Assembly: GCF_900162665.1 (NCBI RefSeq)
Contig: NZ_LT727812.1
Location: forward strand, 576,865 to 640,864
From: Oceanobacillus sojae
GTDB lineage: Bacteria > Bacillota > Bacilli > Bacillales > Amphibacillaceae
DNA: 64,000 nt
Direction: 5' to 3'
Below are positions 17,639-25,576 of the stretch, one piece after another. The notes under the pieces were generated by a model. It searched no databases. It saw nothing but the letters and a program-made list of their open reading frames with translations, and was not told the origin of the DNA. How positions within the stretch are numbered: the stretch's first letter is position 1; each line of letters starts with the position of its first letter. Both the position numbers and the translations under genes were made by a program.

Positions 17639-17740
17639 TAAGCATCCCCACTTTTCCTTTAGCCTACCTTTATTATTCCATAATTTTCTGAAGAGGGGAA
17701 TATAGAAGTTCATCATAGATATTATTTTCTTATCAAGCTC

Positions 17741-17775
17741 AAAAAAACAAGCAGAAAAATTTCTTCTGCTTGTTT
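17741..17775 (-). terminator. Terminator of the ROK/TIM-barrel/MFS operon
   Basis: Perfect 12-bp arms (17745-17756 and 17764-17775) around a 7-base loop, followed on the minus strand by seven T residues. It lies about 65 bases after the MFS stop codon. Confidence 0.88.
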
Positions 17776-17839
17776 CGCTCATCCTCTAATAAAACAACTT
17801 CTTCTATTTTTTAATGGAACATACTATCATTTCCACCTG

Positions 17840-19012
17840 TTAAACCGTCTTCTGCGGTGTTTTGATAAATAGAGATATGATAAAAACCAGTCCAACAAAC
17901 ACGATAAGCAGGTTAAAGCCGGTTTGTATACCAAAGGATTGTGACACTGTTCCGACTACCCAGCCAATAAGTGCTCCTCCAAGCCCGGAAGCTACATAAA
18001 TTAATCCCTGCAACGAACCAATTTTATCCGTGATTTTCGCTCCGATTCCTTGCGCTGTCGGGAAGAGAACTGATAAAGCAAGTCCAAATATCATTGCTAT
18101 ATAAGCAAACTCAGTGACAAATAAACGTGTAATGATAATCGCAATTAATGCCATCAATGAAAATGTAACCAGCGTACGTTTTTCTCCAAATTTAAAACTG
18201 ATATATCCACCTGCAAACCGGCCTAAAGTAAACAGGATGGAAAAGCTTGCAATAACATAAGCAGCAACTTCTGCCTTGTGAGCAGCATCCATTCCACCAA
18301 TATCTAAAGAAGTATAGAAAATCGGGAAGAAGTTAAGGAATCCTGCTTCGGCTGCTACATAGAAAAGAATGAATAAAATAACAAGCATAACCTGTCTATC
18401 TGCAAAGAGACTCATAAAGCTTTTTAGGTTTATCTCTTCTCCCTGCTCCACCTTTTCATTTTCCAATGATAATAGGACAAGAATAATCAATGCCACTAAA
18501 ACTGCTACCCCGGCATAGAAAAAGCGCCAGCTGATATTATTTGCAAACATCGCATTAAGAATAAGCGGTGTAAAAATCATCCCCATTCCAAACAAAGCAT
18601 TCGCCAGATTAAAAATCGCCCCCGCTTTACTCTGGAAAAAAGTAGGTATAATCGTAGCTACAGAAACGGTCATAGCACCAATTCCGACACCGACTACCAG
18701 ATAAAAACCTAAGAAAAATGCAACGGAGAATGCAAAGCTTGTACCTGCAAGTCCTATAATCATACTGATTGTACCTGCTAACATCATAAATTTGATGCCT
18801 TTTTTATCTACTACAAACCCTGCTATCAAACTGGCTAATAAAAAGCCGATTTGAAAGATAGATACCATCGTTCCAACCTGACCAATATCCAGATTGATAT
18901 CTGACTGAACCTTTTCTAAAACAATCCCTTTCGTATTTTGAATTCCTCCAAGAATAAACATTGTTGTGAATATCAGAATAAATGCTTTCACGCGTTGTCT
19001 GCTGTTACTCAT
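17840..19012 (-). CDS. MFS transporter, probable sugar importer (FHS/FucP-like)
   Basis: A 390-residue, 12-segment major facilitator protein, last gene of a three-gene operon. Its start overlaps the stop of the TIM-barrel gene (TAATG), indicating coupling. The loop GFVVDKKGIKFMMLAG between segments 2 and 3 is the MFS motif A region. ALSVLFPTAQGIGAKI resembles the fucose/hexose (FHS) subfamily. Linked to a ROK repressor and a glycosidase-like protein, it most likely takes up a sugar or glycoside. The substrate cannot be read from sequence. Confidence 0.82.
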   Translation of the reverse strand: MSNSRQRVKAFILIFTTMFILGGIQNTKGIVLEKVQSDINLDIGQVGTMVSIFQIGFLLASLIAGFVVDKKGIKFMMLAGTISMIIGLAGTSFAFSVAFFLGFYLVVGVGIGAMTVSVATIIPTFFQSKAGAIFNLANALFGMGMIFTPLILNAMFANNISWRFFYAGVAVLVALIILVLLSLENEKVEQGEEINLKSFMSLFADRQVMLVILFILFYVAAEAGFLNFFPIFYTSLDIGGMDAAHKAEVAAYVIASFSILFTLGRFAGGYISFKFGEKRTLVTFSLMALIAIIITRLFVTEFAYIAMIFGLALSVLFPTAQGIGAKITDKIGSLQGLIYVASGLGGALIGWVVGTVSQSFGIQTGFNLLIVFVGLVFIISLFIKTPQKTV

Positions 19013-20292
19013 TAGCTGTTATCTCCTCTCCGGTATTGGCCAATGGCATGAAATAGTTCTCTGTCTGCCCAGCCATAACAATAATAAATCAGTTCATCTG
19101 CTTCACTTTCATCGGCTGCTTTCACTGCCTCGACCAGCTTTCCTGGTTCAATATTCCACATTTGAATGCCGCTGAATATATGCGTATCCGGCTGTGATTT
19201 TTTTCGGACCAGCTTATTTTGTTCAGCAACAAAACGAATTGGGAATCCCTCTTTTTTAAACTGGCTGTAAGATAAATCGTCATATAAATCAAATAATCTG
19301 TTAAATGCTTTAAAAGCACTTTCTGATTCATCTGAGCCGTCGGCAAAATAATCTATCATTCCTTGCACATCTGCACCGCCACCTAATTTATGATACGGAA
19401 AATGCTTGAGACTGGAGGCATATTTCGTTAATTGGGAATAATCCTGCCCCAAAATCCAGCTATATGCAGGCGGCCACAAATCAAGTAAAAATGCAAAACG
19501 GTTATCAACCTGCTTCATACGCTCTGTAAGATTTGCAATAAACGCTGAAACACTGTTTTGTCTGAAACGATGCCAATCCTTCAAGCTTTGATCTTGAGTT
19601 AATATATCCACAGCATGATCAAACTGTTTATCCTTTAATAAAGCTCTTATTTCAGCTAATTTTTCTTTTATCTCATTGATATTCAGCTTTTCCTCAGACA
19701 TTTTCTTTTCACAATGAGGACAAAAGCAGGTTAACAGTCCCCGGGGGTCAACCTTCTCTCCTGCCCAATCGGGATAACGGATACGGTCAATCATATAGGT
19801 GGTATAACCATATCGCTGATAAGTATCTGTAAATACTTTTTCCAAAAAATCAATAACATCCGGCGCATTAGGACACAGCCATTTTTCTACTGCTTTTCCT
19901 TGGTCATCAACTACCAAATTATTTTGAATTGCTGTTCCTGTAAAATCACCATTTAAAATATTTGCCCACGGAATAATTTGAACATCTGTTTCTTCCGTTT
20001 CTTTTTTCAGAATCATTAATGGATCTGCACCGGATGTCAACCCGGCATTCCTTTTTTGATCAATTGCTTCTCCTTCATAGGAAGGCAAAATGACATGCAT
20101 TTCTCCCTTTCCCTGTACAAATTTATGCTTCGGATTATGCGGAAGAACGCCAATAGGATAAGGGTTCCTTTCAAAAATGGTATTCATTTGCGGAAAAATG
20201 TATTTAATGTCTGTCATTTCTCCTATTAAATCCTTTATTTGAGTCACACCTTCGTCTAAAATATCATGCGGATGAATGTGAATTCCTGCCAT
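19012..20292 (-). CDS. Putative TIM-barrel glycoside hydrolase-like protein
   Basis: A 426-residue protein without a signal peptide that I cannot place in a named family. Features typical of TIM-barrel carbohydrate enzymes are visible: MAGIHIHPHDILDEG at the N-terminus, YMIDRIRYPDW followed by a CFCPHCEKKM cysteine pair (about 174-182), DLWPPAYSW, and GIQMWNIEP near the end. DRIRYPDW resembles the barrel strand carrying acidic residues in GH10/GH42-like proteins. It sits between a ROK repressor (17-base gap, AAGGAGG start) and a sugar-type MFS importer. It probably acts intracellularly on the imported compound. Confidence 0.6.
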   Translation of the reverse strand: MAGIHIHPHDILDEGVTQIKDLIGEMTDIKYIFPQMNTIFERNPYPIGVLPHNPKHKFVQGKGEMHVILPSYEGEAIDQKRNAGLTSGADPLMILKKETEETDVQIIPWANILNGDFTGTAIQNNLVVDDQGKAVEKWLCPNAPDVIDFLEKVFTDTYQRYGYTTYMIDRIRYPDWAGEKVDPRGLLTCFCPHCEKKMSEEKLNINEIKEKLAEIRALLKDKQFDHAVDILTQDQSLKDWHRFRQNSVSAFIANLTERMKQVDNRFAFLLDLWPPAYSWILGQDYSQLTKYASSLKHFPYHKLGGGADVQGMIDYFADGSDESESAFKAFNRLFDLYDDLSYSQFKKEGFPIRFVAEQNKLVRKKSQPDTHIFSGIQMWNIEPGKLVEAVKAADESEADELIYYCYGWADRELFHAIGQYRRGDNS

Positions 20293-20309
20293 GTTTTTCG
20301 GCCTCCTTT

Positions 20310-21488
20310 TTAATATAACTGTGCATCCTTGATGAAATTAATAGATGGGAATACAGTGCTCAAACCTAAAACAGCTGCACCATATAGAGGAGCCTGCTCT
20401 TTTAAGCTCGAGAGTTCTGCTTGAACCTTTGTATTGGAGAAAGTCTGATTTGCGATTTTTTGATTTACATCCTCCAGGAAAAGCCCTGCAGATTTCGTCA
20501 CGCCACCCATAAGTAAAACCTTTTCCGGGTTAATCACGGCGTTAATATTTAAAATCCCTATTGCTAAATAGTCACTAAATTTATCAACAATATATTTTGC
20601 TGTAAGGTCGCCTTGTGAAGCTAACTTAAAAATAGCTTCAGGAGTGACCTTCTCTCCTTTTAACTTATGGTAGCTCTCTTCAATGCCGGAACCGGCACAT
20701 AATATTTCAAAATAACCTTTATCCGTAGGGGCATACAGCTGTTCACGATTAAAGAGCATATAGCCCACTTCTCCAGCTGCGTTATTCGCCCCGCGTATGA
20801 TTTTTCCATCCATAAATAATGCGGAACCGGCTCCTGTTCCAAGACCAATTAATACAGCACTGGATGACGTTTGCGCTTCTTCCTTATATAGCTCTCCAAT
20901 TAAAGCTGCCCGGATATCATTTTCAATAACAATCTCGATTCCTGTTCTTTTATACAGCATTTCTTTTAAATGGAGGTTAGACCATTCAGGTAAATTCGGC
21001 GACCCTTCAAGGACAACGCCAGCTTTGTAATCAACAATCCCCGGGGTTGCTATGCTGATAACTTTCATTTTTTCTTTGGGAACTTGTTTTTCTGCTATAA
21101 ACGCTTCCATATCTTCTGTAAGTGAATCAATAAATGCTTCACTGCTGTCTGTTTTGTAGGTTGGTGTCTGAAATTGCGCTAATATTTCTGCCTCCAGATT
21201 AAACAGGCATATATTAATTTTGGTTCCTCCAAGATCAACCGCAACGCCATAAAACGAATCCTTTGCAAAGCTGAGTTTTGTTCCTCTCCGGCTGGTATCA
21301 TCATCCGCTTTTTCATCAGTAACCAGCTGTTCCTCGATCAGTTCCGTTACTATCTCTGAAACCGTCGCCTTTGTTATCCCGGATTCCTTTGAGATTTGAG
21401 CTCTTGTAAGCGGCCCCTCCTCTCGAATCGTATTCAATACAATTTCTTTATTCATTTTTCTAATCGTGCTCGGCATATTTACAGACAT
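20310..21488 (-). CDS. ROK family transcriptional repressor (NagC/XylR type)
   Basis: A 392-residue regulator. Residues about 12-60 form a winged HTH (IVLNTIREEGPLTRAQISKESGITKATVSEIV). The rest is a ROK sugar-binding domain (VAVDLGGTKINICLFN; GLGTGAGSALFMDG). The zinc motif of ROK kinases, normally EIGH with a Cys cluster, is absent: EVGYMLF is followed by no CxCGxxGC. It is therefore probably a pure sensor that releases DNA on sugar binding. It heads the operon with the TIM-barrel and MFS genes. Two similar inverted repeats lie upstream. Confidence 0.88.
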   Translation of the reverse strand: MSVNMPSTIRKMNKEIVLNTIREEGPLTRAQISKESGITKATVSEIVTELIEEQLVTDEKADDDTSRRGTKLSFAKDSFYGVAVDLGGTKINICLFNLEAEILAQFQTPTYKTDSSEAFIDSLTEDMEAFIAEKQVPKEKMKVISIATPGIVDYKAGVVLEGSPNLPEWSNLHLKEMLYKRTGIEIVIENDIRAALIGELYKEEAQTSSSAVLIGLGTGAGSALFMDGKIIRGANNAAGEVGYMLFNREQLYAPTDKGYFEILCAGSGIEESYHKLKGEKVTPEAIFKLASQGDLTAKYIVDKFSDYLAIGILNINAVINPEKVLLMGGVTKSAGLFLEDVNQKIANQTFSNTKVQAELSSLKEQAPLYGAAVLGLSTVFPSINFIKDAQLY

Positions 21489-21501
21489 AATCCTTCTCCT
21501 T

Positions 21502-21516
21502 GTTTATGTTATAAAC
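21502..21516. promoter_or_regulatory. Candidate ROK operator O1
   Basis: GTTTAT-GTT-ATAAAC, a 6-3-6 perfect inverted repeat, lies directly upstream of the ribosome-binding site of the ROK gene. Its half-site matches the larger repeat at 21594-21608. Confidence 0.5.
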
Positions 21517-21580
21517 TTAAATTGTAAATAATATTACTTTTTAAATTTGTAAGGGCTTTAATTTTGAATTAAAAATTAAA

Positions 21581-21621
21581 AACCAATCATTAAGTTTATT
21601 TTATGAACTTAATGATTGGTT
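21581..21621. promoter_or_regulatory. Candidate ROK operator O2 inside a long hairpin
   Basis: A long inverted repeat (arms of about 19 bases with one mismatch) whose centre is GTTTAT-TTT-ATGAAC, the same half-site and 3-base spacing as O1. On the minus strand it is followed by TTTTTAATTTTT. It could therefore also end transcription of the damaged GNAT gene, and the two roles are not exclusive. Confidence 0.5.
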
Positions 21622-21673
21622 GTCAATCTTTTTTTTTATTTATTTTTTGATTAAAAGAATATTTGTTCAGGTT

Positions 21674-22012
21674 TTACAAGGCTTTTATCGCCAGCACCGA
21701 ATTATCTTGAATGATATCTGTTTCTGCAAAACCAAATGAGGCGTACAATGTTTTAGCCTTAATATTATCCGTGTGGTAAAAGAGTGCTATATATTCTGAT
21801 TCACCATAAGGCATTGCTTCTATATCCATCAGCATTCTTTCAAAGGCAAGCCTGCCGTACCGCTTCCCCTGATAATGCTTGTCGATCATAATATGCTGAA
21901 CAAAATAACCCTTCTTTCTATAAAAAGCTTCATTCTCAAATGATTCATGATCCAATGTATCATAAGAATACATCAAAAACCCTACTACAACTCCATCCGC
22001 ATAGATTGAGAA
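21674..22012 (-). pseudogene. 5'-truncated GNAT acetyltransferase remnant
   Basis: The reading frame encodes the C-terminal part of a GNAT protein: IYADGVVVGFLMYSYD, then GYFVQHIMIDKHYQGKRYGRLAFERML (the acetyl-CoA loop), and ALFYHTDNIKAKTLYASFGF. Homologous sequence seems to begin near 22012. Upstream the frame meets a stop within a few codons and there is no ribosome-binding site before any start. A normal family member is 150-160 residues, and only about 110 remain. TTG or ATG restarts at 21976-21973 have no Shine-Dalgarno. The sequence to the right belongs to another broken gene on the opposite strand. Confidence 0.7.
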
Positions 22013-22145
22013 ATGGATCGAAGCAAGAGACTACCTGATGGATAATATGAAAACCATTGAAGACATTGATCCTGACTTCCCCTATTATATTGATACAGGA
22101 AAAACAGAATCTAGAAATATAGAGGATATTGCAAATGGAAGATAA
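22005..22145 (+). pseudogene. 3' fragment of an unidentified plus-strand gene
   Basis: An open frame of 46 codons begins right after a stop, has no start codon or ribosome-binding site, and reads IEKWIEARDYLMDNMKT followed by IEDIDPDFPYYIDTGKTESR to a TAA at 22145. Codon use looks protein-like and the charged, well-ordered sequence suggests the C-terminus of a soluble protein. I do not recognise the family. Its 5' part is missing, exactly where the 5' part of the GNAT gene on the other strand is missing. Confidence 0.55.
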
Positions 22146-22241
22146 GAAAAACATATCTTCAGGAAAGGAGTGTTTTTTTGGAGTACTTACATCCGAGACA
22201 TTTTATTTTTATATGTATGTAAGCAGGGCAAGTCCATCTAT

Positions 22242-22292
22242 AAAAGAAATACAAACCAAGCTTTCTTCACAGACTTGATTTGTATTTCTTTT
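22242..22292 (+). terminator. Hairpin downstream of the plus-strand fragment
   Basis: AAAGAAATACAAA at the left pairs with TTTGTATTTCTTT at the right, extended by CAAG/CTTG near the loop. T-rich sequence follows on the plus strand. It may be the original terminator of the lost gene or be shared with the SIMPL gene. Confidence 0.5.
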
Positions 22293-22321
22293 CATTTAAA
22301 CACCCGTAAAACTCTCCTCCC

Positions 22322-22990
22322 CTAAATCTGATACACTACTTCTAATCTTGCTTCTACCGATTGATTCCCCGGCTCAATTGGTGTAGCTACCATTTTAAAA
22401 ACCTGCGCCGGACCAACACCAGGTGATGAGGTCTGTTCGTTTATCCTTAATGGAACTGGATTTAAATTAGCACCCAGCTGTTCTGCTAAGCCCTCCGCCT
22501 TCCTTTTCGCATCTGAAAGCGCAAAGCTTAAGGCTTCATTATAAAAGTTTTCCGGATTGTCTACGGAGAATTCAATGGAAGCAACCTCATTCACCCCATT
22601 CTCGGTAACACGATCAATAACCTCTCCGATCCGGTCCATATCTTCTGTAATAACCGTTATTTCATTCCGCACCTCATAGCCCTGCAATGTCTGGTTGCCA
22701 TCCTGATAACTATAAACCGGTCTTGCGGAAAAGCTGGTTGTCTGAATCTGTTCTCTGGGAATGCCAGTTTGCTGCAAAACTTCCAGAACCTGGTTCATTC
22801 GTCTTGCATTTTCTTCCTGCGCTTCCTGCAAAGAAATATTTGATGTCGAGACAACTAATTGAATACGGGCAATGCTTGGTGAAACGATGACCGTACCGGA
22901 ACCAGTCACAGTAATCGTACCGGGCTCCTGATTATTCTGGCGTTCCGGCATTCTATACCCATAATTAGGCGGTCCATAAGTATAATACAT
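22322..22990 (-). CDS. SIMPL domain (DUF541) protein
   Basis: A 222-residue SIMPL-domain protein. The domain starts at TITVTGSGTVIVSPSIARIQLVV and has the typical alternation of YEVRNEITVITEDMDRIGEVIDR and SDAKRKAEGLAEQLGA. Most family members are secreted or periplasmic with a signal peptide. This one instead begins MYYTYGPPNYGYRMPERQNN, Tyr/Pro-rich and not hydrophobic, so it is probably cytoplasmic or spore-associated. I start at the ATG at 22990, preceded by GGGAGGGACG. The frame is open 7 codons further without a good site. Function of the domain is poorly known. Confidence 0.82.
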   Translation of the reverse strand: MYYTYGPPNYGYRMPERQNNQEPGTITVTGSGTVIVSPSIARIQLVVSTSNISLQEAQEENARRMNQVLEVLQQTGIPREQIQTTSFSARPVYSYQDGNQTLQGYEVRNEITVITEDMDRIGEVIDRVTENGVNEVASIEFSVDNPENFYNEALSFALSDAKRKAEGLAEQLGANLNPVPLRINEQTSSPGVGPAQVFKMVATPIEPGNQSVEARLEVVYQI

Positions 22991-23057
22991 TGCTAACGTC
23001 CCTCCCCTCATACCATTCTATGTTGTATACGGGTCGTACCATTCAATAATTCTCCGG

Positions 23058-23612
23058 CTAATCCCAATAATTCGGATCCTGCATTTGCAGCTCCTGCACA
23101 ATATCATCTAAATCCTGAGGAGTAATCGTAAAAATGGGATATTCCTTAGACGTCCGCTTCGTAGCATCATAAAAAAATTTGACGCTGCCGGGGTATTCAT
23201 CATCGACAAGAAGCAAAGCGGCATCACTTTTATCAATCAGCCACAGGTCTTTCGCCCGGAATTGATAAGCGCCCTGATATTCTCCTTTATACAGCGGCTT
23301 AAAAAAATCAGCAGTCATCATCAACTCTTCGTATTTTTCCTTAATCGGATTCGGCCAGCGCTGATCCATATTTTCAAACGGTGGGAAAACACCTATCTGC
23401 ACATTATACTCCTCTTTTAAATCCATAATTACGTCAGCTGCCCACTGCTCAATACCCATTTGCCCTGAAATAATGACCCATTCTAAGCCTTCTTCTATAA
23501 ATGCACGCAGCCTTTTCTCTATAGCTGCCTTGATAAAAACAATCCTTGGATCATTTTCTTTGAAGATGCCCAATTCTGTTGGTTTATAGCCTGTTACATG
23601 TAATATTTTCAC
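23058..23612 (-). CDS. ypsA: YpsA/DUF1273 SLOG-superfamily protein
   Basis: A 184-residue Rossmann-like protein of the YpsA family in the SLOG nucleotide-binding superfamily. It has ILHVTGYKPTELGIF at the start, WVIISGQMGIEQWAADVIMDLK (about 61-82), and FPPFENMDQRWP. I use the GTG at 23612 as start because GGAAAGGA lies 7 bases before it and the length then fits YpsA (about 180). An in-frame ATG 20 codons upstream has no such support. In B. subtilis and S. aureus YpsA influences cell division, but its biochemical activity is unknown. Confidence 0.85.
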   Translation of the reverse strand: MKILHVTGYKPTELGIFKENDPRIVFIKAAIEKRLRAFIEEGLEWVIISGQMGIEQWAADVIMDLKEEYNVQIGVFPPFENMDQRWPNPIKEKYEELMMTADFFKPLYKGEYQGAYQFRAKDLWLIDKSDAALLLVDDEYPGSVKFFYDATKRTSKEYPIFTITPQDLDDIVQELQMQDPNYWD

Positions 23613-23733
23613 TTTAATATCCTTTCCTGATAAAACATTATAGCTCTTATACGATTTTATTTTCTCATTCATTTATATGCTATATATCATTCTAACGCAG
23701 GAATACTTGTTTTGAAAGCCAGTCCCACTCCAT

Positions 23734-23766
23734 AGCAATAAGGCAGTCGTTTACTGCCTTATTGCT
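23734..23766. terminator. Strong hairpin at the 3' end of the second cotD-like gene
   Basis: Perfect 14-bp arms around a 5-base loop, reaching into the last codons of the CotD-like gene. There is no clear T-run on either strand, so termination is uncertain. RNA 3'-end stabilisation is an alternative. Confidence 0.5.
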
Positions 23767-24094
23767 ACCACATTCCCGGCCTTCTCCATGGAGGAACACC
23801 CGGATGTCTTCCCATTTCTCCACGGGGTCCAGGCGGTATTTGTCCTGGTAAACTCATTGGCGGAGAAGGAAATGGCAATCTCAGTCCTGAATGCTGTCTG
23901 CCAATAATTGCTTCTTTTCCATACGGCTGGCGATATTGATTTTTTATAGAATGATGATTCACATAGGTTGTGTGTGTGGGATGAATATGATGAACAACAG
24001 CTTCTGATGACGTATGAACATATTGATGCTTTGTCGGATGAACAATGGTCTTTTCATTTGGACGCTGCTGGTTAAATGGCCCTTTACCTTGCAT
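23765..24094 (-). CDS. CotD-like spore coat protein, second copy
   Basis: A 109-residue His/Pro-rich protein. TIVHPTKHQYVH, then VVHHIHPTHTTYVNHHSIKNQY, closely follows the CotD pattern of paired HPT motifs. It ends in a Pro/Gly/Arg-rich tail (PPGPRGEMGRHPGVPPWRRPGMW). It is probably an inner spore coat protein expressed late in the mother cell. I see no sigma-K promoter I would vouch for. It is distinct from the Cys/Asn-rich relative at 16643-17059: similar head, unrelated tail. Confidence 0.75.
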   Translation of the reverse strand: MQGKGPFNQQRPNEKTIVHPTKHQYVHTSSEAVVHHIHPTHTTYVNHHSIKNQYRQPYGKEAIIGRQHSGLRLPFPSPPMSLPGQIPPGPRGEMGRHPGVPPWRRPGMW

Positions 24095-24296
24095 ACGCTC
24101 TGCCTCCTTTTTCTTCTCTCTTTTAATGTATGTTATAAACGTACAGGTCGAATAAGACAGATACCCAATTTCTATTATGATTTTAAAACAGCGGTGGAAA
24201 ACCTTTTTCTATAGCATTTTAAGGGCGATAACAAATAGCAAAACATTTCCAAATACATATTAAAATAATCTTTCAGCAACTTTTTTCCGAAAAAAG

Positions 24297-24327
24297 TTGG
24301 CATTTTATAATAGTTGTGTGATATACT
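24297..24327 (+). promoter_or_regulatory. Promoter of the cold-shock gene
   Basis: TTGGCA (24297-24302), a 19-base spacer and TATACT (24322-24327) with an extended -10 TG one base before it. The start of transcription would leave a leader of about 120 nt before the ATG, as is usual for cold-shock mRNAs. The rest of the 360-base gap before it holds no gene. Confidence 0.55.
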
Positions 24328-24456
24328 ATAGATAATTATTTAAGTTCGTTAGAAACACAGGATGAGATACAATAAAGAATTGGTCTTTCGTCTTGAGATT
24401 CAACTTTGAACTAAATAGTAATAAACAGTGCAACAATTGCACGTGGAGGTAAAAGA

Positions 24457-24657
24457 ATGAACACAGGTTCTGTAAAATGGTTTAACGCTGAAAAAGGCTT
24501 CGGTTTCATCGAAGTAGAAGGTGGAGACGATGTATTCGTACATTTCTCAGCAATCCAAGGCGATGGTTTCAAAACTTTAGAAGAAGGTCAAACAGTTACT
24601 TTCGACATCGAAGAAGGAAACCGTGGACCACAAGCTGCTAACGTTGTAAAAGGCTAA
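24457..24657 (+). CDS. Cold shock protein (CspA/CspB family)
   Basis: A 66-residue single-stranded nucleic-acid-binding OB-fold protein. RNP1 is KGFGFIEV and RNP2 is VFVHFSAI, both intact. It acts as an RNA chaperone and antiterminator. A GTGGAGG site lies 8 bases before the ATG, behind a long leader. Which of several paralogues (cspB/C/D) it corresponds to cannot be told from this sequence alone. Confidence 0.96.
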   Translation: MNTGSVKWFNAEKGFGFIEVEGGDDVFVHFSAIQGDGFKTLEEGQTVTFDIEEGNRGPQAANVVKG

Positions 24658-24670
24658 TAAGCAGATATAA

Positions 24671-24700
24671 AAAAAGCTGATCAAATTTGATCAGCTTTTT
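24671..24700 (+). terminator. Terminator of the cold-shock gene
   Basis: A 30-base perfect palindrome beginning A5GCTGATC and ending in T5, 13 bases after the stop. Confidence 0.92.
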
Positions 24701-24821
24701 ATTTATATTAAATCAGCTTCATAGTCGAAATTTTTGGCTTTGAAACAAATTTTATTCTTTCCATTGCTACACTCTCCAGTTAAATAAAACGATGATAATA
24801 TAACGAAATCAGTGTGGATTT

Positions 24822-25307
24822 TTACTTTTCTTTTTCGATAAAGACAGCGAGGTTCTCCAGTGTAGACCTTAAACCTGTATCATGGTCCTCTTTTCTTATT
24901 CCTTCAGGCACGTTTTCACAAACGATAGTAACACTTGTTCCTTCTGAAACAGCTTCAAAAAGCCAGCTCTGTATCATCTCACCCGAGAATGCCGGGTCCT
25001 CGGAATCAAAATTTACTGATTGTACAATTCGTTTGTCTGGAGCCAGCTCCAAAAACCTTCCTTGCGTTACATCCGTATTTTCTGAAGTTTTGCCCGGCTT
25101 CGACTCATCCATTTCGTAGGTAAGTGTCATCCTATAAACCCCGCCCTCTTTAGGATCAAATGTATCTACATAACCTGACATTCCATTTGGCGGCAGCCAT
25201 GAAATCAATGCTTTTGGGTTTACAAAAGCCTGATATATGTTTTGCGGTGAAGCCATAATCACTCTTGATGCAGTATCAATTCGCCGGCTACTTGATTCCT
25301 TCGCCAT
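24822..25307 (-). CDS. SRPBCC / AHSA1-like domain protein
   Basis: A 161-residue START-like (SRPBCC) protein of the Aha1-homologous group. VIMASPQNIYQAFVNPKALISWLPP is the typical beginning of the domain, and GRFLELAPDKRIVQSVNF and MIQSWLFEAVSEGTSVTIVCENVP follow in order. The fold forms a hydrophobic cavity for a ligand, which is unknown. AAAGGAGGG precedes the ATG. It is monocistronic, upstream of nothing obviously related. Confidence 0.82.
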   Translation of the reverse strand: MAKESSSRRIDTASRVIMASPQNIYQAFVNPKALISWLPPNGMSGYVDTFDPKEGGVYRMTLTYEMDESKPGKTSENTDVTQGRFLELAPDKRIVQSVNFDSEDPAFSGEMIQSWLFEAVSEGTSVTIVCENVPEGIRKEDHDTGLRSTLENLAVFIEKEK

Positions 25308-25511
25308 AATAAAACCCTCCTTTCTTTATTAAGTATAAATGATATGAATATGATAAATTTCTTTCCAATTGCTCAAAATACTTCTTGAATTAACAGCCAA
25401 ACGAAATTTTTCTAACAAATAAGGCAGGAGGATTTTCTATTTGGAAAAAATGATTATTTATATTTGTATATCAAACATCCTTAGACTGAGCTTATTTTTT
25501 ATCCACTGCAT

Positions 25512-25566
25512 AAAATATAGGAAAACCCTTCTATATCGTATGAGTAGAAGGGTTTTCCTATATTTT
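25512..25566 (-). terminator. Terminator of ppaC
   Basis: A very stable hairpin with 22-bp arms (25512-25533 and 25545-25566) lies 11 bases beyond the stop, with flanking A and T runs that allow termination in both directions. Confidence 0.9.
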
Positions 25567-25576
25567 TACTTAATTC

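Noticed and set aside
17639-17782. N-terminal extension of the GNAT gene at 17156-17638
   Set aside because: The extension would be encoded by a strong terminator of the upstream operon and has no ribosome-binding site.
18966-19175. Plus-strand frames opposite the MFS and TIM-barrel genes
   Set aside because: They are antisense to well-supported genes and have neither start signals nor family features. The same applies to other antisense frames across the window.
22178-22222. TTG-started 14-codon frame with AAAGGAG upstream
   Set aside because: Too short and unrecognised. It might be a start of another lost gene, but that cannot be supported.
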